Origin: CAXBMB01 sp052078155
Lineage (GTDB): Bacteria; Pseudomonadota; Alphaproteobacteria; Kiloniellales; DSM-21159
DNA length: 64,000 nt
Assembly (NCBI GenBank): GCA_052078155.1
Contig: JBQJBP010000001.1
Span: 1,736,001-1,800,000 of the forward strand
Reading direction: 5' to 3'
In this document: piece after piece, positions 31,483 to 40,056 of the stretch
How positions within the stretch are numbered: the stretch's first letter is position 1
Layout of the letters: every line of letters begins with the position of its first letter
Program-made: the position numbers and the translations under genes
Notes under the pieces: generated by a model
The model's input: the letters and a program-made list of their open reading frames with translations, nothing else
What the model was told of the DNA's origin: nothing
Database searches by the model: none

Positions 31483-32364
31483 ATGGAGATCCGGTCTCTT
31501 AGAACTTTTCTGACCGTGGCGGAGACAGGCACCATCTCCCAGGCTGCGGCACGCCTGAACTGCGTCCAGTCCAACGTGACCTCCCGGATTAAGGCACTGG
31601 AGGAAGAGCTGCAGGTGTCCCTGTTCAGCAGAAGCCGAAAAGGGATGGCTCTGACAGCTGCCGGGCATCTTTTTGTGGATCATGCCCAGGCGGTGCTGGA
31701 CAGCCAGGCCAGTGCCCTGGCAGCGCTGCAGGATTTCTCCAGCACCGTGCGGCTTCTGAGGCTGGGCAGCATGGAGTCGACCCTGGCCATTCGCCTGCCC
31801 CGCCAGATTGCGGCCTTTCGCAAGACCCACCCTCAGGTCAAACTGGGGCTGCGCTCCGGCCCGACAGAGGAACTGGTCCAGCTTCTGCTGGCCGGAGACA
31901 TCGACCTGGCCTTTGTTGGCGGGGCTTATGAACATCCGGATCTGGACGGTCGAGTGGTCTTTTCCGAAGAAATGCTGCTGGTCAGTGACTTAAACGGTCT
32001 TCAGCCGCGACAACTTCAGGGCCAGCCCCTGCTGGTTTTCAAACCGGGCTGTTCCTATCGGGACTATGCCCAGCGCTGGATGAAGCGGGCAGGACTGGCC
32101 CCGAATGAGATCATTGAACTGGGAACGCTGGAAGGCATTCTGGGCTGTGTGGCCTCCGGTGTCGGCGTCACCCTGCTGCCCCGCTCGGTCATTGAACAGA
32201 GCCAGCATGCCTCTCTCCTGACGTTGCATGAGCTGCCGGATCCGGACCGCTTCATCGACACCCTGGCTCTGCACAATCGCACTGCCCCGGCCAACGGCGC
32301 GGTGTCGGCGTTTGTCGAGACGATCGTGGCAGATCACCAATCAGGACATGGTCGTTTGAACTGA
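31483..32364 (+). CDS. LysR-family transcriptional regulator
   Basis: 293 residues. The N-terminal helix-turn-helix reads MEIRSLRTFLTVAETGTISQAAARL, NCVQSNVTSRIKALEEEL and LFSRSRKGM; the remainder is a LysR effector domain (LRLGSMESTLAIRLPRQIAAFRK ... GDIDLAFVGGAYEHPDLDG). It is divergent from the nitronate monooxygenase gene, with a 116-base shared promoter region, and is most likely its regulator. No strong ribosome-binding site precedes the ATG, which follows an AT-rich stretch. Confidence 0.9.
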   Translation: MEIRSLRTFLTVAETGTISQAAARLNCVQSNVTSRIKALEEELQVSLFSRSRKGMALTAAGHLFVDHAQAVLDSQASALAALQDFSSTVRLLRLGSMESTLAIRLPRQIAAFRKTHPQVKLGLRSGPTEELVQLLLAGDIDLAFVGGAYEHPDLDGRVVFSEEMLLVSDLNGLQPRQLQGQPLLVFKPGCSYRDYAQRWMKRAGLAPNEIIELGTLEGILGCVASGVGVTLLPRSVIEQSQHASLLTLHELPDPDRFIDTLALHNRTAPANGAVSAFVETIVADHQSGHGRLN

Positions 32365-32383
32365 GAGCGCCTGGCACCAGAAA

Positions 32384-32410
32384 CTGATCCGTGGTTCACC
32401 CTCTAGACGC
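32384..32410. repeat. Small relic of the dispersed repeat
   Basis: TCCGTGGTTCACCCTCTAG resembles the internal CGTGAATCACCCTCTAG junction of copy 5. Only this fragment is recognisable. Confidence 0.3.
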
Positions 32411-32602
32411 TGGAATACGGGGACAGTCACGGCAAGCAGCAAGCCTGTTTTCACCTTCTCCGACGGCAAATCGAAACCAGAAGCAGGCTCGGGCGCGCAC
32501 CCTGTCATCGCCGAATGAGAAGGCCACCTTCTCAATTTGCTCTCTATGCGACAACCGCCGGCCTTTCCTAGACTTGTTCGTCAACAGCAGCAGGAGAGGC
32601 CC

Positions 32603-33151
32603 ATGCAGTTCAGAGATACCGCCCTGGGATTTGGCCTGGTCACCATGATCAATCACTGGCTGGGGGCACTGCTGTTGCCCCTCTTTGCGCTGCTCTGTTT
32701 CAGCACAGTGTTCCTGAGCGAAGAGGCAAAAGCCGACCGTTGGGCCAGTTGCCTGTCACTGGGGCTGCCTCTGGCGGTTTTCTTTGCCTTCCGGCTCTTT
32801 TGGCGTTTCAGGCACCACCATCCTCTGCCGTTGGGCAGCCCCTCGCCGCTTGCTGTCATGGTAGGCCGCGCCATCGCAATCGGCTTGCTGCTGGCCGGAG
32901 TGATCCTGCCTCTGTTGCTTTGGCTTAAGCTATCGGCGGAGGGGCTTTCCCCCCTGGTCTTTGAAATCCACCTGCCGACTTTACTTGCCCCGTCGCTCTC
33001 GCTGGCGCTGGTTCTGTCCCTGCTCTTCTGGGCGGGTCTGTGTGCCTTCAGTCTGGGGTTCCTGCTTCATCTCAGCGCGGCGTTGAAACACCAGTTCATC
33101 CTGCAGGATAACGCCATCGCCCGTCTGCTGGGGAAAACCATCGAACTATAG
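32603..33151 (+). CDS. Cytochrome b561-type membrane protein
   Basis: 182 residues with four hydrophobic helices (about 10-35, 45-65, 85-110, 128-155). Heme-ligand candidates are H18 in MINHWLGALLL, the HHH of RFRHHHPLP, and the pair in FLLHLSAALKHQFI; the last motif is the hallmark of bacterial cytochrome b561, which carries electrons from quinol in the inner membrane. AGGAGAGG lies 5-6 bases before the ATG at 32603. It is slightly short and its middle histidine motif is not the standard HxSG, so heme content is not certain. Confidence 0.8.
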   Translation: MQFRDTALGFGLVTMINHWLGALLLPLFALLCFSTVFLSEEAKADRWASCLSLGLPLAVFFAFRLFWRFRHHHPLPLGSPSPLAVMVGRAIAIGLLLAGVILPLLLWLKLSAEGLSPLVFEIHLPTLLAPSLSLALVLSLLFWAGLCAFSLGFLLHLSAALKHQFILQDNAIARLLGKTIEL

Positions 33152-33594
33152 ATTCGAGATCCTGTTTCTCAGAAACCTCGGATTGAGCGCGGCTCACAGG
33201 CGAATCCAGCACTGGCTGGCAGGCGATCACCTGTGTCGCGACTGGGATTTTTGCCGCCTCCACCAGCCAAGTTCACCGCAGCAACGCTGCGTTAAAAACA
33301 TTTGACCAAATAGTTGACCAAGAGAATTCGACATTTCTCTTCGGGGATGATACACCCTCGCCATTCGGTGAACGCGGGAGCGCCGGATCACGCGAAGAGT
33401 CCTTTCCCTTCAGACAGTGCCCAGACTGAATTTCCTTGAGAATCCGGACAAACCGGACCGCAAAACAAGAGAACTTCAGCCTCAGGGATGAGCCTCTGTC
33501 TGACGCAGCACTCTGTGACAGGAAAGTCGATTCTGGTCAGACCAACGGTCGTTGGTTGTTGTTTGTGATCTGATTAGGGAGCTCCGCCAGCAGT
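33152..33594. promoter_or_regulatory. Upstream region of pyruvate carboxylase with two operator-like repeats
   Basis: 443 bases without a gene. A direct repeat TTGACCAA-ATAG-TTGACCAA (33302-33321, 12-base period) lies about 275 bases upstream of pyc. A perfect inverted repeat ACCAAC-GGTC-GTTGGT (33541-33556) lies 39 bases before the start codon. Both look like transcription-factor sites; the factors are unknown. Confidence 0.45.
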
Positions 33595-36500
33595 ATGTTT
33601 AAGCGCCTGCTTGTCGCCAATCGCGGCGAAATCGCCATCCGTGTTCTGCGTGCCGCCAATGAACTTGGCCTGCAAACCGTTGCCATTTACTCCAAAGAAG
33701 ACAAACTGGCTCTGCACCGTTTCAAAGCCGACGAGAGCTATCCGGTGGGCGAAGAACTGGGCCCTGTTCAGGCCTATCTCTCCATCGACGAAGTCCTGCG
33801 GGTTGCCAAACAGGCCCGGGTGGACGCCATTCATCCTGGCTACGGCTTCCTGTCCGAAAATCCGGATTTCGCCGAAGCCTGTGCGCAGGCCGGCATCACC
33901 TTTATTGGCCCCAGCCCGGAAACCATGCGACGGGTGGGCAACAAGGTTTCTGCCCGCAATCTGGCCGAAGAAGTCGGGGTTCCCGTGGTTCCCGCCACCG
34001 GGCCTCTGAGCCACGATGAGGCGGAAATCAAGGAGCTGGCCGCTGCTGTCGGATATCCCCTGATGCTGAAAGCCAGCTGGGGTGGCGGGGGTCGCGGCAT
34101 GCGTGCCATTGAAAGCGAAGACCAGCTGCTGGCCGAAGTCATGGCCGGGCGACGGGAAGCAGAAGCAGCTTTCGGAAACGGCGAAGTTTACCTGGAAAAG
34201 CTGATCCGGCGCGCCCGCCACGTAGAGGTCCAGATTCTGGGGGACAGCCACGGCCAGTTGGTCCATCTCTTTGAGCGGGACTGCTCCGTCCAGCGCCGCA
34301 ATCAGAAAATCGTCGAACGGGCCCCTGCCCCTTATCTGGATGAAGCCGGACGGGAGGACATCTGCCAGTCCGCTCTGACACTGCTGCGGGCCGCCAATTA
34401 CAAAAATGCCGGAACCGTAGAGTTCCTGATGGATGCCGACACCGAGGCGTTCTACTTCATCGAAGTCAATCCCCGGGTCCAGGTGGAACACACCGTCACG
34501 GAGGAAATCACCGGCATCGATATCGTCAAGGCCCAGATCCGCATAGCTGGCGGGGCCAGGATCGGTTTGCTGGAGGGCAAGGACGCCTCTGGCGTGCCGC
34601 CACAGGCAGACATCCGCCACAACGGCCATGCCCTGCAATGCCGGATCACCACGGAAGATCCGGAAGCCAACTTCATCCCTGACTATGGACGCATCACCGC
34701 CTATCGCGGCGCGACCGGCTTTGGCATTCGCCTGGACGGCGGCACGGCCTATTCCGGGGCCGTCATCACCCGCTACTACGACTCCATGCTGGAAAAGGTC
34801 ACAGCCTGGGCCCCCAGCCCGGAAGAAGCCATCGACCGGATGGACCGGGCCCTCAGGGAGTTTCGCATCCGGGGCGTGGCCACCAACCTGACCTTTGTGG
34901 AAGGACTGATCAATCACCCCACGTTCCGGGCGGCGGCCTACACCACCAAGTTCATTGATGAAACGCCGGAACTGTTCCGCTTCACCCGCAGGCGGGACCG
35001 GGCCACGCGCCTGTTGCGCTACATTGCCGATGTCACCATCAACGGCAATGCAGAAGTCAAAGGCCGGGAAAAGCCGCGCGCGGCTCCCAAACCCTCCCTG
35101 CCGCCCGTTGCCATGGCAGACGCACCGCCAAAAGGAACCAAGGACCTGCTGGAGGCCGAAGGTCCAAAGGCTGTGGCTGATTGGATGAAAGCGCAGAAGC
35201 AGGTGCTCTTTACGGACACCACCATGCGTGACGCCCACCAGTCCCTGCTGGCCACCCGCCTCAGGACCTATGACATGCTGGAGGTCGCCCCGGCCTATGC
35301 CCGGGCATTGCCGCAGCTGTTCAGTCTGGAATGCTGGGGCGGTGCCACCTTTGATGTGGCCTTGCGCTTTCTGCACGAAGACCCCTGGGAGCGGCTGGCC
35401 CGGCTGCGCGAAGCTGTGCCCAACGTGCTGCTGCAGATGCTGCTGCGCTCTTCCAACGCCGTGGGCTACACCAACTATCCGGACAATGTGGTCCAGCATT
35501 TTGTCGCCCGGGCTGCAGAAGGCGGGGTGGATGTCTTCCGGGTGTTTGATTCCCTCAACTGGGTGGAAAACATGCGGGTCGCCCTGGATGCGGTTCAGGA
35601 AAGCGGCAAGATCTGTGAAGCGGCCATCTGTTACACCGGGGACATTCACGATCCGGCACGGGCCCGCTACGACCTGAACTACTACCTGAAAATGGCCCGG
35701 GAGCTGGAAGCTGCCGGGGCCCATATTCTGGGCATCAAGGATATGGCCGGCCTGCTGAAGCCGCGGGCGGCCCGCGAACTGGTGCGCGCCTTGAAGCAGG
35801 AAACATCTCTGCCCCTTCACCTGCACATGCACGACACCTCCGGCATCGCCGCCGCCTCCTTGCTGGCGGCCGTGGAAGAAGGGGTCGACGCCATCGACGC
35901 GGCCATGGACTCCTTTTCCGGCCTGACCAGCCAGCCCAATCTGGGGTCTCTGGCAGAAGCACTGAAAGGGGGACCCCGGGATTCCGGCCTCGACCCAGCC
36001 ACCATCCGGGCCTTTTCCGACTACTGGGAAGGGGTGCGGCTGCAGTACCGGGCCTTTGAAAGTGACACCCGGGCCGGGGCAAGCGAGGTGTATCTGCATG
36101 AAATGCCCGGTGGCCAGTTCACCAACCTGAAAGAACAGGCCCGCAGCCTGGGTCTGGAGGAACGCTGGCATGAAGTGGCCCGCGCCTATGCAGAGGTCAA
36201 CCAGGCCTTTGGCGACATCGTCAAAGTAACCCCCACTTCCAAGGTGGTGGGCGACATGGCCCTGTCTCTGGTGTCCGCCGGGCAAAGCACCGCCGATCTG
36301 ACAAACCCGGACAAAGACATCACCATCCCTGAATCAGTTGTTTCCCTCTTTCGAGGGGATCTGGGACGACCGGAAGGCGGCTTCCCGGAAGCCTTGCAAA
36401 AGAAAATCCTGAAAGGGGAAAAACCCATCGAAGGCAGGCCCGGTCTGCATCTGGCCCCTGCCGACCTGAGCGCCGAAAAGGGAGCGGCAGAAAAGAAAGC

Positions 36501-37044
36501 AGGGCGCAGCCTCAACGACTTCGATTTCGCCTCGGCCCTGATGTACCCAAAGGTGTTTCAGGATTATGCGGCCTTCCGTCGGGAAAACGGGCCAGTGTCC
36601 ATGTTGCCCACCCCTGTTTTCTTCTATGGCATGCAACCGGGTCAGGAGACCTCCATTGAACTGGAAAAGGGGAAAACACTGGCCCTGCGCTGCCTGGCCA
36701 TCGGGGAACCCCATGAAGATGGCACGGTCGAAGTCTTCTTTGAGCTGAATGGTCAGCCCCGTATGGTCCGGGTGGCCCATCGGGATCTGAGCGGCAGTGC
36801 CGTTGCCGCCCGTAAGGCCGAAGACGGCAATGGAGACCATCTGGGCGCCCCCATGCCAGGCATGATCTCCACCATTGCCATCAAGGCCGGACAGAAGATC
36901 AAGGCAGGCGACGTGCTGCTGACCCTGGAAGCCATGAAGATGGAAACGGTGCTGCATGCAGACCGGGACGGCACAATCGCCGAACTGCTGGTCACAGCCG
37001 GTCAGCAGGTGGACGCCAAGGACCTGCTGCTGACTTTCAGCTGA
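33595..37044 (+). CDS. pyc: Pyruvate carboxylase
   Basis: 1149-residue biotin enzyme that carboxylates pyruvate to oxaloacetate. Domain order: biotin carboxylase (1-450; MFKRLLVANRGEIAIRVLRA, SWGGGGRGMR, YFIEVNPRVQVEHTVTEE), carboxyltransferase (about 535-800; FTDTTMRDAHQSLLATR, LHMHDTSG), the PYC/OADA-type domain, and a biotinyl domain with EAMKMETVL, where K1115 is biotinylated. Length is standard for a single-chain enzyme, and no frameshift is seen. It is monocistronic, ending at a strong bidirectional terminator. Together with pyruvate kinase and cysteate sulfo-lyase, it connects pyruvate made here to the TCA cycle. Confidence 0.97.
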   Translation: MFKRLLVANRGEIAIRVLRAANELGLQTVAIYSKEDKLALHRFKADESYPVGEELGPVQAYLSIDEVLRVAKQARVDAIHPGYGFLSENPDFAEACAQAGITFIGPSPETMRRVGNKVSARNLAEEVGVPVVPATGPLSHDEAEIKELAAAVGYPLMLKASWGGGGRGMRAIESEDQLLAEVMAGRREAEAAFGNGEVYLEKLIRRARHVEVQILGDSHGQLVHLFERDCSVQRRNQKIVERAPAPYLDEAGREDICQSALTLLRAANYKNAGTVEFLMDADTEAFYFIEVNPRVQVEHTVTEEITGIDIVKAQIRIAGGARIGLLEGKDASGVPPQADIRHNGHALQCRITTEDPEANFIPDYGRITAYRGATGFGIRLDGGTAYSGAVITRYYDSMLEKVTAWAPSPEEAIDRMDRALREFRIRGVATNLTFVEGLINHPTFRAAAYTTKFIDETPELFRFTRRRDRATRLLRYIADVTINGNAEVKGREKPRAAPKPSLPPVAMADAPPKGTKDLLEAEGPKAVADWMKAQKQVLFTDTTMRDAHQSLLATRLRTYDMLEVAPAYARALPQLFSLECWGGATFDVALRFLHEDPWERLARLREAVPNVLLQMLLRSSNAVGYTNYPDNVVQHFVARAAEGGVDVFRVFDSLNWVENMRVALDAVQESGKICEAAICYTGDIHDPARARYDLNYYLKMARELEAAGAHILGIKDMAGLLKPRAARELVRALKQETSLPLHLHMHDTSGIAAASLLAAVEEGVDAIDAAMDSFSGLTSQPNLGSLAEALKGGPRDSGLDPATIRAFSDYWEGVRLQYRAFESDTRAGASEVYLHEMPGGQFTNLKEQARSLGLEERWHEVARAYAEVNQAFGDIVKVTPTSKVVGDMALSLVSAGQSTADLTNPDKDITIPESVVSLFRGDLGRPEGGFPEALQKKILKGEKPIEGRPGLHLAPADLSAEKGAAEKKAGRSLNDFDFASALMYPKVFQDYAAFRRENGPVSMLPTPVFFYGMQPGQETSIELEKGKTLALRCLAIGEPHEDGTVEVFFELNGQPRMVRVAHRDLSGSAVAARKAEDGNGDHLGAPMPGMISTIAIKAGQKIKAGDVLLTLEAMKMETVLHADRDGTIAELLVTAGQQVDAKDLLLTFS

Positions 37045-37077
37045 CAACACACCTTCCTTTCGACTGCAAAAAATACT

Positions 37078-37108
37078 AAGGCCCCGTCTGCTAAAGGACG
37101 GGGCCTTT
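37078..37108. terminator. Bidirectional intrinsic terminator after pyc
   Basis: AAGGCCCCGTC pairs with GACGGGGCCTT around an 8-base loop. T-runs are available on both strands (TTTC on plus; TATTTTTT on minus), so it serves pyc and the convergent transporter gene. Confidence 0.9.
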
Positions 37109-37130
37109 CAATTGGAAGATTGGGCCCAGG

Positions 37131-38084
37131 TCAATCAGCAGCCACACTTGTTTTCTGCCGCCTGAACAGTCTGCCGTCGATCACCAGGAGCCCGGCGAAA
37201 ATCACAGCCATGCCGATCCAGGCGTTGAGTCCGGGCCTTTCGTCCAGCAGGAAGATACCCAGCACGAGCGCCCCGGGTGGAATGAGGAAAGTCACCAGCA
37301 GAGTGTTGGTGGCCCCGGCCCGCTTGAGCAGCGAAAAATACATCAAATAGGCCACTGCCGTACCAGCCACGCCGGTGATCACCACGGCCAGCACAGCCGA
37401 CAGATCCGGCGTGGCACTTAACGGCGTCTCTACTAGGAAAGCCAGAGGCAGCGCCAGGCTGCTGGACGCCACCAGCATGCTGCAGGCCGACACTTCCGTA
37501 TCCAGCCCGCGGAACCGCCGCCCAAAGATGCCGGCAAAGCCATAGCTGCAGGCTCCGCCCAGAACAGCGAAATGAGCCAGGATGAACAGCCAGTCCCTGG
37601 CCTGACCATCCACAGGGTCATCTGAGAGGAAAAGCTCAGGTCCACCCAGCAGAATCGCCACACCCGCAAAGCCCAACAAGACCCCAAGAAACCGACCCGG
37701 CGTCAGGCGTTCATCCGCCGTCAGAAAGTGCGCCAGGATGACGGTGAAGATCGGTGTCGTGGCATTCAGAATAGAGGCCAGCCCCGCTTCTATTTCGGTC
37801 TGTCCCCAGACGATCAGGGAAAAAGGAATGAGGTTGTTGAGGGTCCCCATGATCAAGAAGGCGCCCCAGGTCTTCAGGTCCCCGGGCAGCCGTTTGCCCC
37901 TGAGCGTGATCCAGACAAAGAGGGTGATCGCCGCCACAGCCACCCGCCCGAAGACCACCGTGAAAGGGCCAAATCCCTCCAGGGCGATTTCCGTGAAATA
38001 GAAGGCACCGGCCCAGACAAAGGCCAGGGCAAAGAGCAGGATCCAACCATTGAGATCCAATGCGGGAACAGACGACTGGGACAT
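37131..38084 (-). CDS. EamA/DMT-family transporter
   Basis: 317-residue inner-membrane protein with ten hydrophobic helices in two EamA halves. First half: WILLFALAFVWAGAFYFTEIALEGFGPFTVVFGRVAVAA and SLIVWGQTEIEAGLASILNATTPIFTVILAHF. Second half: HFAVLGGACSYGFAGIFGRRF and LLVTFLIPPGALVLGIFLLDERPGLNAWIGMAVIFAGL. Members export amino acids or other small metabolites. Substrate unknown. It stands alone between the pyc terminator and a dispersed repeat. Confidence 0.9.
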   Translation of the reverse strand: MSQSSVPALDLNGWILLFALAFVWAGAFYFTEIALEGFGPFTVVFGRVAVAAITLFVWITLRGKRLPGDLKTWGAFLIMGTLNNLIPFSLIVWGQTEIEAGLASILNATTPIFTVILAHFLTADERLTPGRFLGVLLGFAGVAILLGGPELFLSDDPVDGQARDWLFILAHFAVLGGACSYGFAGIFGRRFRGLDTEVSACSMLVASSSLALPLAFLVETPLSATPDLSAVLAVVITGVAGTAVAYLMYFSLLKRAGATNTLLVTFLIPPGALVLGIFLLDERPGLNAWIGMAVIFAGLLVIDGRLFRRQKTSVAAD

Positions 38085-38192
38085 AAAAACAACCTGAACA
38101 GAATAAAGATCAACTCAGCCGCACTCGCACGAGCGGCTTCCCCTGTTATGCCGTCATCGGCCCGGGATCGGCCATCCGCTTCTTGCGAACCC

Positions 38193-38327
38193 AAAAGCAT
38201 GATCGGTTTGGTTAGAAGCGCTTTGCGCCTGGAACCAAACCGTGAACCCTTCTCAAAAACACGGATAAGAGTTTCACGATTGAAGTGTTATCATGCAGTG
38301 ATTCCAGTTAACCCGATTTGACTCTGG
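38193..38327. repeat. Dispersed palindromic repeat, copy 6 (long subtype)
   Basis: 135 bp from AAAGCATGATCGGTTTGGTT to ACCCGATTTGACTCTGG, in the opposite orientation to the copy at 7150. The GGTTTGGTT ... AACCAAACC stem with GAAGCGCTTTGCGCCTGG inside is conserved. The left terminal CTAG has been lost. Confidence 0.82.
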
Positions 38328-38357
38328 CAGCAGCAGGCGCATCCCCGCAATGGACGG

Positions 38358-39128
38358 TCAGCTGTCAGATCTTGCTGAAGAGGGCACAAAGTTCGCCTTG
38401 CCCGTGATCACGTGGTCAAAATCAGTCAGATCCCCAATGCGCACCCGGGCCGAGCGATTGAACTTGCTGTGAGTGGCCACCAGCATGGCACTGTGGGCTG
38501 ACGCCAGGGCCGCCCGCTTCACCTCGACTTTCTGAAAATCGTAGTCCATGACAGCCCCTTCTTTTTCAACGGCTGAACAGCCGATGATGGCAAGATCGAA
38601 GCGAAACTGGCGCACCGCCGCCAGGGCCTGATCCCCAACCACTGCGCCGTCTGACGGGCGCACCTGCCCCCCCACCACAAAGACATCATGTGACGAGGGA
38701 TCAAACAGCAGCCCGGTCTTCAGACTATTGGTCACGACAGTCAGCCCCCGTCGCAGCGACAGGTCCTGCGCGACCGCTTCAACCGTCGCCCCGACATCAA
38801 GAAACAAGGTGGCACCGTCCGGCACCAGCGCTGCGGCCTGCTCCGCAATCAGCCGCAGGTCATCTTCAGCATCCGGTGACTGTTTCTGCTCCCGGCGCAA
38901 CTGGGGCCCCAAAGTCCCCGCCCCACCGTGGAAGCGCTGAACAAGACGCAGCCCGTGCAGATGAATGATGTCCCGCCGCACGGTCTGGGCAGAGACCGAT
39001 AAAGCCAGCGCCAACTCCTCAATGGTGGCGAAGCCCTGATCCTGAATGCGCTGCAGGATCCTCTGCTGGCGTAAATTCAGGTTGGCCTGGGCGGCAATCT
39101 CCGGTTCCAGAACCGGCGGTCTTGGCAT
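38358..39128 (-). CDS. DeoR/GlpR-family transcriptional regulator
   Basis: 256 residues. N-terminal DeoR helix-turn-helix: RQQRILQRIQDQGFATIEELALALSVSAQTVRRDIIHLHG followed by LVQRFHGGAG. The C-terminal sugar-phosphate sensor domain has DGATLFLDVGATVEAVAQDL, VTNSLKTGLLF and DLAIIGCSAVEKEGAVMDYD. Such proteins respond to phosphorylated sugars or polyols and repress catabolic genes. None of its usual partners (kinase, glycerol-3-phosphate dehydrogenase) is adjacent, so it is an orphan here. The ATG at 39128 fits the usual start. Confidence 0.92.
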   Translation of the reverse strand: MPRPPVLEPEIAAQANLNLRQQRILQRIQDQGFATIEELALALSVSAQTVRRDIIHLHGLRLVQRFHGGAGTLGPQLRREQKQSPDAEDDLRLIAEQAAALVPDGATLFLDVGATVEAVAQDLSLRRGLTVVTNSLKTGLLFDPSSHDVFVVGGQVRPSDGAVVGDQALAAVRQFRFDLAIIGCSAVEKEGAVMDYDFQKVEVKRAALASAHSAMLVATHSKFNRSARVRIGDLTDFDHVITGKANFVPSSARSDS

Positions 39129-39508
39129 GACAGGGCTTTCTTTCTGTAATCAGGCTGACAGGAACTGCAGAGACAGATGGCAGACCCTATTGCTACCGCA
39201 AAACCAGGAGCGGTCAAAACCCTGATGCAGCTGGCGGGAGGCAAATCATGTCACCTGACCCACCAAAGGACATCACTTGAAAAAAACTCTGTGCGGGATC
39301 TGGAGCGGGATTTACGTCGCCTGACTGCGCCCAAAGCCATCAAACCCCTCAAAATCAGATGAAAGGGTCCCTGTGGTCAAAAGAAAAGGCCAAGAGAAAC
39401 TTCCATGGGGAGCCTCCCATAGAGCAGTCTCTTCGGCCTTGCTCTGCCTCCGCCCCTTATGGGGCCGGAGATGACGATCTGCCCTGAGCAGACAGACAGC
39501 TGTGGTGC
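39129..39508. other. Intergenic region downstream of gapR
   Basis: 380 bases. An imperfect hairpin CTCCGCCCC-TTAT-GGGGCCGGAG (39449-39470) could end gapR transcription, although no T-run follows on the minus strand. A 61-codon frame at 39177-39362 has no recognisable features. Confidence 0.3.
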
Positions 39509-39787
39509 TTATTCCATGCCCAGTGCATGCTTGTAGACGTCCAGCAGGGATTCTGTTTCCTGCCGATCATTCTCATCCATCTTACGCAGCTTGATGATCT
39601 GGCGCATGATTTTGGTGTCAAATCCAACGCCTTTTGCTTCGGCATAGACTTCACGAACATCCGCAGCCAGGGCAGCTTTTTCTTCTTCCAAACGTTCGAT
39701 GCGTTCAATGAAGGAGCGCAAGCGCTCTCCGGCAATACCGCCAACGTCATTGGTTTCTGTCACGTTGGTTTCGGCGACATCGCTCAT
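39509..39787 (-). CDS. gapR: GapR-type nucleoid-associated protein (DUF2312)
   Basis: 92 residues. GGIAGERLRSFIERIERLEEEKAALAADVREVYAEAKGVGFDTKIMRQIIKLRKMD matches DUF2312/GapR over its whole length. In Caulobacter GapR is an essential helical protein that encircles AT-rich or overtwisted DNA ahead of forks and transcription. Basic residues of the KIMRQIIKLRKM helix line the DNA channel. The acidic N-terminal 17 residues are variable. AAGGAG-like sequence (GGAGCATGAAGGC) precedes the ATG. It is monocistronic. Confidence 0.94.
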   Translation of the reverse strand: MSDVAETNVTETNDVGGIAGERLRSFIERIERLEEEKAALAADVREVYAEAKGVGFDTKIMRQIIKLRKMDENDRQETESLLDVYKHALGME

Positions 39788-40056
39788 GCCTTCATGCTCC
39801 TTAGCTGCAATTTTTGTCTGGCTGTCCAGCCCGTGCCGCCTTTGACAGGGTCGGCGCGTCGGTCAGGACAAGGGATCGGGATCAACCCGCGGGATGTGAA
39901 TACCGGGTTGGAGGGGCGAACCTAATGCCACTTTCCCCTCGAATGCAATGATTGCTTTTTACAGGCGGCGGCTGTCCTGCCAATGACCGTCAGCTTTTCG
40001 GACTGCCAGAGAAATTCATCGCATCAGACAACTTCAGCCTCTCCCCCAGGCCTCTG

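Noticed and set aside
33574..36285. 903-codon open frame antisense to pyruvate carboxylase
   Set aside because: It lies fully inside pyc on the other strand; composition is Gly/His/Gln-rich as expected of a GC-rich shadow frame and no domain is visible.
39177..39362. 61-codon frame between the DeoR gene and gapR
   Set aside because: Low-information sequence, weak start, no family; could not be supported as a gene.
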